Origin: Anastrepha obliqua
Lineage: Eukaryota; Arthropoda; Insecta; Diptera; Tephritidae
Length of the DNA stretch: 64,000 nucleotides
Direction of reading: 5' to 3'
Assembly: GCF_027943255.1 (NCBI RefSeq)
Contig: NC_072895.1
Coordinates: 37,670,001 to 37,734,000 of the forward strand
Part shown: positions 53,401-57,777 of the stretch, piece by piece
Layout: every line of letters starts with the position of its first letter
Numbering within the stretch: position 1 is the stretch's first letter
Notes under the pieces: generated by a model
What the model saw: only the letters and a program-made list of their open reading frames with translations
Told to the model about the DNA's origin: nothing
Database searches by the model: none
Made by a program: the position numbers and the translations under genes

Positions 53401-56072
53401 GTGGGCTGTTTGCCGCCGAACTTGTTGCTCGGAAACTTCCCACCCATGAACGAACTATGTACATCTTCACTTTGAGCATCACGTGAGCATCGAATATTGT
53501 AATGTGAACCATATCACGACGAGCACACGAGTCATCGGCCTTGAAATGCGCTTCGATTGCGAAATCACTTTGTTCACCCATCCACGGCAATCATCTACGA
53601 AAAAAACCTAAATAATTGCCCGGAAAAAATCATTCGTTAGTGAAAAAATAACTCATACTTACTACATGAAATCTTTTGAGTTTCAGAAGAAGGTAATTTT
53701 TGTAGACGGATCCAAATTCAACTTGTTTCAATCAGATAGGAGAGTAAACATATGCCAGAAACCAAGGACAGATACCACAATTTTCCATGCGGAGCTCTTC
53801 GCTACAATAGAAACAGTGGAAATCATATCCAGGTTCGAGAAAAAAAATTAAAATACTTTCGGACAGCCAATCGGTTCTCAAAACCTTGAATAGCTTCACA
53901 TTCAAGTCAAAAGTCCTAATAAAGCGTATTAATGCACTCAACAAACTGACCACTCATAATCAGGTCTCACTGATTTGGGTACCAGGACATGAGGGACACG
54001 AAGGAAACGAGAAGGCAGACTTTTATGCCAAAACAGGGGCAAAAGGGCTATTTATTGGACCAACCCCATTTTTCGGCTTTAACAAAAATAATATAAAACA
54101 GGAAACCAAAAAATGGATCCAAACTAAAATCAGGGAACACTGGAACGGCACAAGCGGCCTTAATCACTCCAAAAAGTTTTTTAACTTCAATGCCAACAGA
54201 TCAAAATCTGCTCTAACCCTAGATAAAAAGGGCCTCAGATGACTCTGTGGAGCGCTTACAGGTCACTTTGCCTGTAATAAACACTTTAACACAATAGGAT
54301 TATCTAGTACAAGATTATGCAGGATCTGCTCTGATGAAGAGGAGTCTATAGAACACTTAATCACCAACTGTGAGGCATTAGGCAACAGGAGACACAGAAT
54401 CCTGGGCTCGTACCTACTAAAGGAGGAAGGCTTCGGTATACTAAATAATTATAATTAAGTAATTAGGGGCTCACAATAGATCAATCTTGTCGCAGTGCAT
54501 AAAGGCCTTAGCCTAAGCCGTACAACCATTATCAATACCATTGCCATGCCAGAAACCAAATCAAGAGCTGAATAAATATAAAGCTGAATATCCTAAAGCC
54601 CTTGAATTTATGGCAAAAATTGGATATTGAAATTCGGAATCGTATAAAACAAATTTAAGCAACCTGTGACAACCCTCACGGAGGAGTGGGAAAAAATATC
54701 TCCAGGCTATACCAAAACAATTGCTAGAATCTGTTCATAATAGGTTGAAATCAATTATAAATCAAAGAAGATATTCCGATTATAATAACTAATAGGATAA
54801 CGCGATAGCTAATTTCGGTGAAATGCTTGATTATTTTACGTATAGTCTTACACCCAAATAGGTCAAATATTTGCATATTTTAGGTACTTGCCGTTCGGAG
54901 TCGGCTTAAAACTGTAGGTCCCTCCATTTGTGAAGCAACATCAAGACGCACACAACAAACACCCGAAAAGGATGCAAGCGCCAATTATATTATATATATA
55001 TAACTTAAATTTATAATTTAAGAAAAAAATATATATATATTGGCTTATGGGAATAAGAATACAGAAAATAAAAATAGAGTTTTCGGAATTATGTATGTAT
55101 TACACGTTGAGGAAACTTTTCGCAAGTGGGCCATTTTGAGTGGCTCTCACTGTATGTTTCACTCTTAGCTCATACACTTCTTTCAATTTCTTCAAACACT
55201 TTCGTACACTTTAGTTCTTGTCTTCAGTTGTCTATATCAGTTTTTATACGCCAATTTATTTGAATACAAAAAATAAAAGTTTCAGGGTTTACAGACCAAA
55301 AAAAAACGACAAAAAAGGAGACAAAGAGTGTTACCGTATTTGTGAAACTATACTTTCATTGCAAACGCAATTAACATACAAACACTTGTGGTAACATAAC
55401 CAAGTCTTTTTATCTTTTTACAACATTCGCTTTATTTTTCATGTTAGACTTTTTTCGTTATTTTTTTATAAAAATATATTTAATTGTATAACAAAAACTT
55501 TGTCCAAAATTCACAAAAGTTCACAAATTTCAAAAAATAGTTATGGTAATTGAACGAAACCCCTACAATAAAGATTTTCGAAAAAAATGACTGAAACTTA
55601 ATTTTAGAATTTATATTTTAATATAAACTTAAATATGTAGCTGCAATTACTTCTCTCTCGGTTACTTATTCGGTGTGTATAAGTCTTTAATTTATAAATT
55701 TTGTTGTTCCAAAAATTTGATTTATTATTATTTTTATATTAATTGCGCTTTATATTTGAAATATGGTATAATATATCACTCTGTGTTTCGAAACAGCTAC
55801 ACAGGATTTCTGTCTCCGAAAGATGTTAACGGTTATCAACGTCGTCCTAGATATCTCATAGAACCGTACCCTGATCCGAAACAAAGATAGTTTCAATACT
55901 TCACTATTCCATCGTTAATAGTTTCTTGCAATATTTTTGGGAGGGACTTACCATACGAGTATTTGAGATTCTTGGATAAGGTGTATTGTTTTTCATTCAA
56001 ATATGATGAAAATCTACTTTGAGGGACACTAACTTTGCTGAAATATTGTTGATTTTCGAAGCAATTGTCCAT
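14236..56072 (-). CDS. Hr51: Nuclear receptor Hr51 / unfulfilled (NR2E3, PNR orthologue), 11 coding exons
   Basis: Joining exons 56072-55952, 47830-47569, 35238-35135, 27428-27314, 27167-27112, 27047-26811, 22993-22922, 19709-19504, 17322-17161, 15692-15528 and 14418-14236 gives one open frame of 560 codons plus TGA; every intron is GT-AG and every phase matches. The DNA-binding domain covers residues ~93-159 (first finger CVVCGD, P-box CNGCSG; second finger starts at C129). The linker at ~163-201 has the [11 protein letters not shown] signature I associate with insect Hr51. A Ser/Asn-rich hinge (~202-330) leads into the ligand-binding domain (~340-560), ending in an AF-2-like helix (EKVLCDMY). 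In Drosophila the protein is a nuclear transcription factor needed in mushroom-body and clock neurons and for wing expansion, and its ligand-binding domain can bind haem; those roles are family knowledge. The length is close to the fly protein (about 580 aa as I recall). Identity is near certain; the exact first exon is less so. Confidence 0.95.
14502..15428 (-). mobile_element. rosa-like element filling the last Hr51 intron
   Basis: The termini AAGGGTGATCAATTTAGAAG and (right, inverted) AAGGGTGATCAGATTGGAAA are flanked by TA. Minus-strand transposase pieces include [38 protein letters not shown] and the C-terminus through 14678, with several stops and a missing second catalytic Asp region. 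It occupies 927 of the 1109 bp between exons 10 and 11, in the same orientation as the gene. Confidence 0.88.
15528..15692 (-). CDS. Hr51: Hr51 coding exon 10 (ligand-binding domain)
   Basis: The acceptor AATATTTTCAG and donor GCGCAT|GTAAGTAC bound 165 bp encoding residues 446-500. It contains [18 protein letters not shown], the conserved helix 8/9 region of the nuclear-receptor fold, then the helix 9-10 turn (ENLQDQAH). Phase 0 on both sides. Confidence 0.95.
15860..16180 (-). pseudogene. mariner (mellifera-type) N-terminal transposase fragment
   Basis: Minus-strand text around 16080-16125 ([19 protein letters not shown]) and 15900-15990 ([21 protein letters not shown]) matches the two helix-turn-helix parts of a mellifera-subfamily mariner. 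The reading frame changes near 16050. It lies in the intron between Hr51 exons 9 and 10. Confidence 0.75.
16181..17160. other. Hr51 intron, unclassified
   Basis: No gene recognised. GGGGGCCAGGTGGTCTAGAAATTTC at 16636 resembles the start of a dispersed insect repeat, but I cannot define its other end. Confidence 0.3.
17161..17322 (-). CDS. Hr51: Hr51 coding exon 9 (ligand-binding domain)
   Basis: The acceptor TTAACTTCAG and donor GAGGAG|GTAAGTG bound 162 bp encoding residues 392-445. It starts [19 protein letters not shown], the helix 4/5 region typical of NR2 receptors, followed by a Cys- and Asn-rich loop ([19 protein letters not shown]) before helix 6/7. Confidence 0.95.
17736..18721 (-). 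mobile_element. Degraded mariner transposon in Hr51 intron 8
   Basis: The inverted ends read CGAGGTGTGTTCAAAAAGTATCGCGAATTTT at the left and the same with a few changes at the right (...CGCGATACTTTTTGAGCATAGTC). The minus strand holds the transposase in broken frames: 18581-18288 [21 protein letters not shown] and [17 protein letters not shown] (first catalytic Asp), then the HEFLPQG-like and [12 protein letters not shown] region near 18040-18180, and a C-terminal part near 17800-17960. Confidence 0.85.
18722..19503. other. Hr51 intron, unclassified
   Basis: No gene or repeat recognised. Confidence 0.2.
19504..19709 (-). CDS. Hr51: Hr51 coding exon 8 (start of ligand-binding domain)
   Basis: The acceptor ATGTATTAAG and donor GATCAG|GTAAAG bound 206 bp encoding residues 323-391. 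An acidic stretch ([11 protein letters not shown]) leads into the first ligand-binding-domain helices, including [19 protein letters not shown], the nuclear-receptor signature around helix 3. The exon ends in phase 0 after the conserved FRDQ. Confidence 0.94.
20560..21240 (-). pseudogene. Non-LTR retrotransposon 3' fragment (RNase H)
   Basis: On the minus strand, [27 protein letters not shown] (21175-21095) is an RNase H signature. It is followed by [18 protein letters not shown] and a Cys-rich [22 protein letters not shown] region near 20760-20830, the order found in I/R1/LOA-type LINEs. The 5' part (endonuclease, reverse transcriptase) is absent, as in a 5'-truncated insertion. Confidence 0.8.
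21241..22540. other. Hr51 intron, unclassified
   Basis: No gene recognised. The plus-strand frame at 22195-22566 has no domain I know. A short TATA microsatellite lies at 21878-21902. Confidence 0.2.
22544..22769. mobile_element. MITE, CAAGGCGAATTTATTA family (copy 1)
   Basis: The left end CAAGGCGAATTTATTACAGG and right end (inverted) CAAGGTGGATTTATTAGGG are about 226 bp apart, both continuing GTGACAGCA. Related ends occur at 24650 and 31243. Confidence 0.75.
22922..22993 (-). CDS. Hr51: Hr51 coding exon 7 (hinge)
   Basis: A 72 bp exon between acceptor TTATAG and donor GATG|GTAAGTG encodes residues 299-322: a run of serines followed by HDNDND. It continues the low-complexity hinge and has the required phase (1 in, 1 out). 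As a small hinge exon it could be alternatively spliced; skipping it (72 bp) would keep the frame. Confidence 0.8.
23150..23350. mobile_element. MITE, AAGGTGACTTCGC family (copy 2)
   Basis: CAGGTGAGTTCGCTAGAGCAA at the left and ATAGCGAAATCACCTTAT at the right are inverted repeats. The interior matches 12061-12356 closely (AAATAAGGCAACAACAAAGA). Confidence 0.75.
23666..25026 (-). mobile_element. Tc1-like transposon with a nested MITE
   Basis: The ends CAGTGGCCCACAAAAGTATT and (inverted) CAGTGCCTCACAAAAGTTTT, extending to CGGAAAT, are flanked by TA. Minus-strand transposase pieces are [27 protein letters not shown] (first catalytic Asp) and [14 protein letters not shown] (normally KHGGGSVMVWGCIS). 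Frames are broken. A MITE at 24650-24868 is inserted in its 5' part, so it is older than that family's activity. It lies in the intron between Hr51 exons 6 and 7. Confidence 0.88.
24650..24868. mobile_element. MITE, CAAGGCG family (copy 2), nested in a Tc1-like element
   Basis: It starts CAAGGCGCATTTATTAAAGG and has the AAATCAGCTGATTTA...CACCACCTTT motif near its right end, as in the fragment at 31150-31243. The right boundary is approximate. Confidence 0.6.
25027..26508. other. Hr51 intron, mostly unclassified repeat
   Basis: No gene is recognised. 26230-26345 matches 4836-4970 and, inverted, 10335-10470, so at least that part is dispersed repeat. Confidence 0.35.
26509..26736. mobile_element. 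MITE with 20-bp perfect terminal inverted repeats
   Basis: CAAGGTGGCGCAAAATTAAT at 26509 is repeated exactly in inverse orientation ending at 26736, 228 bp in total. It has no coding capacity. It lies about 75 bp downstream of the Hr51 exon 6 donor. Confidence 0.88.
26811..27047 (-). CDS. Hr51: Hr51 coding exon 6 (Ser/Asn-rich hinge)
   Basis: The acceptor GTTTTTCAG and donor ACAG|GTAAAT bound 237 bp encoding residues 220-298. The composition is low-complexity Ser, Thr and Asn (e.g. [11 protein letters not shown]), as expected of the poorly conserved hinge between the DNA-binding and ligand-binding domains. No homology is needed: the frame is open and in phase with both neighbours. Confidence 0.85.
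27112..27167 (-). CDS. Hr51: Hr51 coding exon 5 (proline-rich hinge start)
   Basis: A 56 bp exon between acceptor CTATTTTAG and donor CCTA|GTAAAT encodes residues 202-219 ([18 protein letters not shown]). It is separated from exon 6 by a 64 bp intron, a typical short fly intron. Phases agree on both sides. Confidence 0.85.
27314..27428 (-). CDS. Hr51: Hr51 coding exon 4 (C-terminal extension and linker)
   Basis: The acceptor ACAATTTTAG and donor TTTGG|GTAAGA bound 115 bp encoding residues 163-200 ([16 protein letters not shown], then [16 protein letters not shown]). This linker is strongly conserved between Hr51 proteins and is the best single piece of evidence that the gene is Hr51 rather than Hr83, tailless or dissatisfaction. 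Confidence 0.95.
27429..28585. other. Hr51 intron 3, unclassified part
   Basis: No gene or repeat recognised apart from short ATGTATGT runs. Confidence 0.2.
28586..29770 (-). mobile_element. maT-like (DD37D) transposon, degraded
   Basis: Minus-strand pieces in order: [19 protein letters not shown] (29440), [21 protein letters not shown] (29200), [19 protein letters not shown] (29050), [11 protein letters not shown] (28950), [19 protein letters not shown] (28885), and a [11 protein letters not shown]-terminus to 28699. This is the arrangement of the maT group. Frameshifts near 28930 and 29230 break it, and the Asp of NPLDYSLW is now Tyr. Weak inverted ends (CAGTGTACTTAG / ...GTACACAGTG) mark the limits. 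Confidence 0.8.
29926..30484 (+). mobile_element. Internally deleted Tc3-like element (copy 1)
   Basis: The ends CAGTCTGTATCAGAGAAAA and (inverted) CAGTCTATGTCAGAAAAAA are flanked by TA. An ATG at 30052 starts [17 protein letters not shown], the same N-terminus as the inverse copy at 44781-46006. The rest of the transposase is deleted or scrambled. Confidence 0.8.
30620..31065 (+). pseudogene. P-element/THAP-type transposase relic (C-terminal part)
   Basis: After an acceptor-like TTGTTTTAG at 30620 the plus strand reads [20 protein letters not shown] and [14 protein letters not shown], resembling the ALEYIxGYI motif of P-type transposases. After a stop and frameshift, [18 protein letters not shown] (30840-30895) and [21 protein letters not shown] (30960-31025) continue, the latter like the C-terminal RIRxRIxYLNK motif of P elements and THAP9. 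It ends in TAA near 31065. No terminal repeats were found. It is in the Hr51 intron between exons 3 and 4. Confidence 0.5.
31150..31243. repeat. Fragment of the CAAGGCG MITE family
   Basis: The sequence AAATCAGCTGATTTATTGATGCCACC followed by ATTCACCTTG matches the right end of the family seen at 22544 and 24650. Confidence 0.5.
31244..32170. other. Hr51 intron 3, unclassified part
   Basis: No gene or repeat recognised. Confidence 0.2.
32175..33450 (-). mobile_element. Degraded mariner transposon (irritans-like, copy 1)
   Basis: Minus-strand transposase pieces: [21 protein letters not shown] and [19 protein letters not shown] text (33164-32958), then the [20 protein letters not shown] region near 32830-32860, [12 protein letters not shown] near 32560, and the FHLFPD region near 32450. 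Many stops. The second copy, 57778-58800, shares the same order and most of the sequence. Confidence 0.78.
33490..34236. mobile_element. Foldback element with ~240-bp arms and an inner palindrome
   Basis: 33490-33742 is repeated in reverse at 33985-34236: TTTATGATGCGCTGAATCC / GGATTCAGCGCATCATAAA, CAGCTCTGGTTTTCGAGATATCC, GCAGATGTTTTCTTTCACC and TTCAAATGGCGTTGAGTTTG are all matched. In the loop a smaller palindrome (ACACACAGCCCTAACCCC ... GGGGTTAGGGCTGTGTGT, 33743-33800) adds a second hairpin. No coding region. Confidence 0.85.
34240..35060. repeat. Relative of the 979-1770 MITE (right half)
   Basis: 34440-34640 is an inverted match to 1500-1690 (TTCGAAGTTACACGCAAATT, AACGCGTTTTTCTCAAAA), and the end at ~35050 (GTGTATAACCCCTTAA) resembles that element's terminus. 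The left end cannot be placed. It stops about 75 bp short of Hr51 exon 3. Confidence 0.55.
35135..35238 (-). CDS. Hr51: Hr51 coding exon 3 (second zinc finger)
   Basis: The acceptor GTATTTTAG and donor GATG|GTGAGT bound 104 bp encoding residues 128-162. This is the second zinc finger (CQAGTGRC, then C146, C149 and C154) and the start of the C-terminal extension (MGMNKD). Six residues separate the first two cysteines, where most nuclear receptors have five, a feature I associate with the TLL/PNR group. Codon phase joins exactly to exons 2 and 4. Confidence 0.96.
35405..36110 (+). pseudogene. Tc1-like transposase relic (copy 1)
   Basis: Plus-strand pieces: [27 protein letters not shown] near 35560-35630 (first catalytic Asp), NNGVAPLF near 35690, [16 protein letters not shown] near 35905-35950, and [18 protein letters not shown] near 36010-36060. 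Stops and frameshifts throughout. A close relative is at 51544-52090. Confidence 0.75.
36686..37475 (+). pseudogene. mariner transposase, degraded
   Basis: A mariner-like terminus (TACGAGGGTTGCCCTTTATG) at 36685 is followed by the transposase start at 36855 ([19 protein letters not shown]). An in-frame TAA at 37017 is followed by [25 protein letters not shown] and, after a small deletion, [35 protein letters not shown] and [16 protein letters not shown]. The DESW region and the C-terminal catalytic part are missing. Confidence 0.85.
37735..38390 (+). pseudogene. Non-LTR retrotransposon reverse-transcriptase fragment
   Basis: The plus strand encodes [21 protein letters not shown] (37828-37890), a reverse-transcriptase motif, then [18 protein letters not shown] near 37990, [13 protein letters not shown] and [16 protein letters not shown] (38090-38205), TKLRIFNTN, and MTRQALDW at the end. 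These are typical of the LINE proteins often annotated as craniofacial-development-protein-like. The YADD motif is destroyed. Confidence 0.8.
38400..38665. repeat. Possible dispersed repeat
   Basis: The text (TTGGTGCGATAACCGCTTA, GCTAACCGGCGCCAGTTG, GATCTTTCCAACG) resembles, from memory, a repeat found widely in tephritid genomes as the terminal or untranslated part of a transposon. No second copy is in the window to confirm it. Confidence 0.35.
38666..39790. other. Hr51 intron 2, unclassified part
   Basis: No gene recognised. A (TA)n run lies at 39763-39790 next to the SINE tail. Confidence 0.2.
39795..40060 (-). repeat. tRNA-derived SINE (copy 4), nearly complete
   Basis: Minus strand: head GGCCGACCGTTGTAGCCGAA (A box), B box GTTCAAATCTCGG near 39990, body and tail to CCAATTACATATA. 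The tail ends in the (TA)n run at 39763-39794. A short internal deletion removes the CCACAAAT region. Confidence 0.88.
40061..40639. other. Hr51 intron 2, unclassified
   Basis: No gene or repeat recognised. Confidence 0.2.
40640..40850 (-). pseudogene. LINE fragment (C-terminal to reverse transcriptase)
   Basis: The minus strand encodes [30 protein letters not shown] and RILKMPWTD, the segment that follows the reverse transcriptase in the same LINE group as 42590-43030. Confidence 0.8.
40928..41220 (+). repeat. tRNA-derived SINE (copy 5), longest copy but B box deleted
   Basis: The head GGCGGCCACCGTAGCCGAATG (A box), body and complete tail (GTCGACTTGAAACTGTAGG, CACAAATAGGAGGAGGAG, GCGCCAATTATTTA) are present. 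About 15 bp covering the start of the B box (GAACGTAGGTTCG in relatives) are missing between CACAGA and ATCTCGG. Confidence 0.9.
41270..42465 (-). mobile_element. Degraded mariner transposon (vertumnana-like)
   Basis: The minus strand, from 42283, encodes [52 protein letters not shown] and [10 protein letters not shown]; after a deletion covering the first catalytic Asp, 41845-41519 gives [53 protein letters not shown] (second Asp) and [18 protein letters not shown] (third Asp, DD34D spacing). The start and stop contexts are broken. Confidence 0.85.
42590..43030 (-). pseudogene. LINE reverse-transcriptase fragment
   Basis: Minus-strand pieces [20 protein letters not shown] near 42960-43020 and [24 protein letters not shown] near 42800-42860 are reverse-transcriptase motifs (AFDxVxHxxL, GxRQGCxLSPxLFNxY). 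Same LINE group as 40640-40850, probably one dispersed family. Confidence 0.75.
43150..43390 (-). pseudogene. maT-like transposase fragment
   Basis: The minus strand encodes [28 protein letters not shown] and [21 protein letters not shown] (second catalytic region, with the Gln/Asp codon lost to a stop). Only about 80 residues survive. Confidence 0.6.
43405..43605 (-). pseudogene. LINE 3' coding fragment
   Basis: The minus strand encodes [18 protein letters not shown] and a QGxRxRGRP-like remnant, the extreme C-terminal domain of the same LINE group as 37735-38390. Confidence 0.55.
43620..44522 (-). mobile_element. rosa-like element with a mutated catalytic Asp
   Basis: Minus-strand transposase: N-terminus [21 protein letters not shown] (44400-44340), a deletion of most of the DNA-binding region, then an intact 188-codon frame 44250-43684 from [11 protein letters not shown] to KEIEFHT with its stop. 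The third Asp lies in [14 protein letters not shown]; the second catalytic position reads FPQNGATSH, i.e. Asn instead of Asp. Spacing is 41 residues. The right terminus is near 44522 (AAAGCGTTTTTCAACAGG inverted); the left is unclear. Confidence 0.85.
44781..46006 (-). mobile_element. Tc3-like transposon (copy 2)
   Basis: The left end CAGTCTGTGTCAGAAAAAAG and right end (inverted) CAATCTGTGTCTGAAGAAAA match copy 1 at 29926-30484. The minus strand starts [24 protein letters not shown] (from 45847) and near 45390-45520 has [23 protein letters not shown] and [13 protein letters not shown], the Tc3-like C-terminus. 44840-45300 is AT-rich unclassified DNA, probably a further insertion. Confidence 0.78.
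46007..47568. other. Hr51 intron 2, unclassified part
   Basis: About 1.5 kb next to exon 2 with no recognised gene or repeat; the least transposon-rich part of this intron. Confidence 0.25.
47569..47830 (-). CDS. Hr51: Hr51 coding exon 2 (first zinc finger)
   Basis: The acceptor TTATTGCAG and donor AG|GTTAGT bound 262 bp. It encodes residues 41-127: about 50 residues of unstructured N-terminal region, then the first zinc finger [18 protein letters not shown] and the P-box helix [10 protein letters not shown]. The Asn in the P-box is typical of the NR2E group. The exon ends inside the Arg codon before the second finger, a conserved intron position in this family. The frame stays open upstream of the acceptor to an ATG at 47849, so an unspliced alternative start is formally possible. 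Confidence 0.96.
47831..48799. other. Hr51 intron 1, unclassified part
   Basis: No gene recognised. Text such as CAATTAGGGTGCCATTAAAG may be ordinary intron sequence. Confidence 0.25.
48800..49020 (-). pseudogene. mariner transposase C-terminal fragment
   Basis: The minus strand encodes [21 protein letters not shown] and [15 protein letters not shown], matching the C-terminal [21 protein letters not shown] region of mariner transposases. Several stops. Confidence 0.6.
49021..49778. other. Hr51 intron 1, unclassified
   Basis: No gene recognised. The GC-richer text at 49160-49330 (a CATCATCATCATCATCGGGC run) may belong to an unidentified repeat. Confidence 0.2.
49779..50482 (-). mobile_element. 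rosa-like element, sister of the 14502-15428 copy
   Basis: The termini AAGGGAGATCAATTTAGAGA and (inverted) AAGGGTGATCAGATCAGATC are flanked by TA. The minus strand retains [41 protein letters not shown] and a degraded [19 protein letters not shown]. It is 704 bp, about 220 bp shorter than the sister copy. Confidence 0.85.
50560..51543 (+). pseudogene. maT-like (DD37D) transposase, degraded
   Basis: Plus-strand pieces in order: [33 protein letters not shown] (50700-50800), [34 protein letters not shown] (first catalytic position, Asp now Glu, 50925-51000), [37 protein letters not shown] (second Asp), then a frameshift through the SPD region and DGHIEQK at 51457. The right end is GAGTGCCCGACCCTG|TA. 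Confidence 0.82.
51544..52090 (+). pseudogene. Tc1-like transposase relic (copy 2)
   Basis: [22 protein letters not shown] (51548-51620), IMVWGCFFW near 51680 and the C-terminal [18 protein letters not shown] (52040-52090) parallel the copy at 35405-36110. It begins right at the end of the maT-like element, so it was probably truncated by that insertion. Confidence 0.75.
52091..52849. other. Hr51 intron 1, unclassified
   Basis: No gene or repeat recognised. Confidence 0.2.
52850..53620 (-). pseudogene. rosa-like (DD41D) transposase, internally deleted
   Basis: Minus-strand N-terminus near 53590-53330: [53 protein letters not shown] (DUF4817-type helix-turn-helix). After a deletion of the catalytic core it continues with [21 protein letters not shown] and a degraded C-terminus near 52890. 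A subfamily distinct from the AAGGGTGATCA copies. Confidence 0.75.
53660..54445 (+). pseudogene. Non-LTR retrotransposon RNase H and 3' domain
   Basis: The plus strand encodes [18 protein letters not shown] (RNase H start), [56 protein letters not shown] (RNase H signature), then TLDKKGLR, a TGA at 54241, [11 protein letters not shown] and [22 protein letters not shown] (Cys-rich end motif). Two breaks in about 260 codons, so moderately young. It resembles R1/I-type LINEs. Confidence 0.85.
54890..54987 (+). repeat. tRNA-derived SINE, 3' fragment (copy 6)
   Basis: GCCGTTCGGAGTCGGCTTAAAACTG to GCGCCAATTATA matches the tail of the family and ends in a (TA)n run. Confidence 0.85.
54988..55951. 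other. Hr51 intron 1, 5' part, unclassified
   Basis: AT-rich, no gene recognised. As the 5' region of the first coding intron it is a plausible place for enhancers, but nothing specific is visible. Confidence 0.2.
55952..56072 (-). CDS. Hr51: Hr51 coding exon 1 (translation start)
   Basis: The ATG at 56072-56070 is followed by 40 open codons (begins [10 protein letters not shown]) and ends TAT G|GTAAGTCC, a strong donor in phase 1, exactly the phase needed by the acceptor at 47831. A TAA stop lies directly before the ATG in the same frame, so the frame cannot extend upstream, and the context (A at -3, G at +4) suits initiation in flies. The exon lies 8.1 kb from exon 2. I found it by requiring a phase-1 donor on the minus strand upstream of exon 2; no homology was used, so another first exon or an alternative promoter is possible. 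Confidence 0.7.
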
Positions 56073-56752
56073 TTAATTCACTGTTTCAATGGTGTATGTC
56101 AGCGACTCTTCACTGTAAATGCTAGACCTTGGAACAATTGCGTTTTTAATACTGTAGCAGGTTATGCTCTCTACTCATAAATGACTCCGACATACTCAAT
56201 GCATGTGTGAAGGGACCCCGATGGCTGATGGCTCCGCCACACCAAACAGAGATTTGTAAGTTGCAACAAAAACAACATTGCTAGGTACAAATAAAACAAA
56301 AACGAATAATGAAATGTCCCTATTTATTTTATCTTTCGTAATCCATGGTGGTCCTACCGAGTTCAACACCCCTCGCACGCGTTTCGAAAATCTTTTCACC
56401 ATTTTTTCCAAATCCAAATTGCTCGCTGTATTCTTCCTATAAACAGAAGTATGTTAATTTTTTACTATGTATTAGTTCAAATAAACACACAAATGCTTTC
56501 CAAAACTTGCCGAAACTTTTTTATTCGATCATAACATCAAAATCCGTCGGATGCAAATTTAATAGGCCTGTCATAATGGATCCGTTGCGTCCGTTGCGGC
56601 AATGAATTTGACTGTTGTGATATGTCAAACGTACCGTGGTGCCACAATAAAAGTGTTGCCGCATATAAACAAATACAAAACAGATGTTCTTGTCGTGAAG
56701 GCAAATATAATATTTCGTTGTTATAAACAGGATTTTGTTGGTTGTGAAACCT
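56073..56752. other. Hr51 5' UTR / upstream region
   Basis: Upstream of the Hr51 start codon on the minus strand. No TATA box or initiator can be assigned with confidence. 56560-56640 (TTGCGGCAATGAATTTGACTG) resembles 900-925 and may be a dispersed repeat. Confidence 0.25.
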
Positions 56753-57085
56753 TCTTCTTCTTTTATATATAAAAATGAATGTTTGTCTTTATGTCCTCGA
56801 TGAACTCCAAAACTACTGGACCGATTATTATAAAAATTCGTATATATATGTATTTTTCCACGGAGCACGTTTGTAGAATATGCTCATTGCTGCCACTCAC
56901 CACCAGGTGGCGCTGCGGAGTCGCAACTTCTGCCCCGTTCAACCGATTTTTTCGAAATAAACAAAATCAATAAAATGGCTTAGAATGAATTGAATATTTG
57001 TGTACTGATTTTTCTGTAAAGTTATTTTTCTTAAATTTATTTTAGTTGTTAGCGTAGCAACGCGCGTCGGGTACAGCTTAGTAAT
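56753..57085 (+). mobile_element. Probable non-autonomous Helitron
   Basis: It starts TCTTTTATATATAAAAATGAATG and runs through AAACTACTGGACCGATT to GCAACGCGCGTCGGGTACAGC, then TTAGT. This is the arrangement I know from insect non-autonomous Helitrons (TC start, hairpin, end near CTAG). The final CTAG is changed to CTTAG and a hairpin could not be verified by eye. Confidence 0.5.
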
Positions 57086-57239
57086 GCTTCGTGAAGCGAA
57101 AGAGGGACTTAATAGAATTTATGGTAGTCGTAGACGGGATTGGGAGGCACATTAATTTTTCAGGACAACTTGGTTAAGCCTAGACTTTTCTCTACTCTTT
57201 GAAGCTTTTATTGAAAAGGTAAGAGTGTATTTGTTTTGG

Positions 57240-57455
57240 TTTATATAGGGTTATCCAATAACAGGTGTAACAAGTAAATGGATTGCGCTATCGAGAGATG
57301 ATTAATCATTTTTTATGGCCGGAATTGGATGATGTTGATCTGGACAATGTTTATTTTCAACAAGACGGCGCTACGTGCCACACAAGCAACGAAACCATTG
57401 ATCTTTTACGGGAAAAGTTTCCGAACCGTGTTATTTCTCGAAGAGGTGATCACAA
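57240..57455 (+). pseudogene. rosa-like transposase fragment
   Basis: The plus strand encodes MINHFLWPELDDVDLDNVYFQQDGATCHTSNETIDLLREKFPNR as separate readable parts around the second catalytic Asp (QQDGATCH), ending VISRRGD where it stops abruptly. Only about 60 residues remain. Confidence 0.78.
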
Positions 57456-57567
57456 TTAGAATGAAATAAACATCCGATCATCTGCATATATTAAAAAATA
57501 GCATTTTTCTTTGTATATCAAAATAACACCTCTTATTAAAAAACCCTTTATATATGTATATACATAT

Positions 57568-57777
57568 AATTGGTGCGTACACCCTTTCTGGGTGTTTGGC
57601 CGATCTCCTCCTCGTATTTGTGGTGTGCGTCTTGATGTTGTTCCACAAATGGAGGGACCTACAGTTTCAAGTCGACTCCGACGGCAGATATTTTTTATGA
57701 AGACCTTTTTCATGGCGGAAATACACCCGGAGGTTTGCCTTTGCCTGCCGAGGGGCGACCGCTATTAGAAAAATTCT
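57568..57777 (-). repeat. tRNA-derived SINE (copy 7), head missing
   Basis: The tail (AATTGGTGCGTACACCC at the left) and body to CGACCGCTATTAGAAAAA are present in minus orientation. It stops at 57777 where the mariner copy begins, so the tRNA-like head is lost. Confidence 0.88.
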
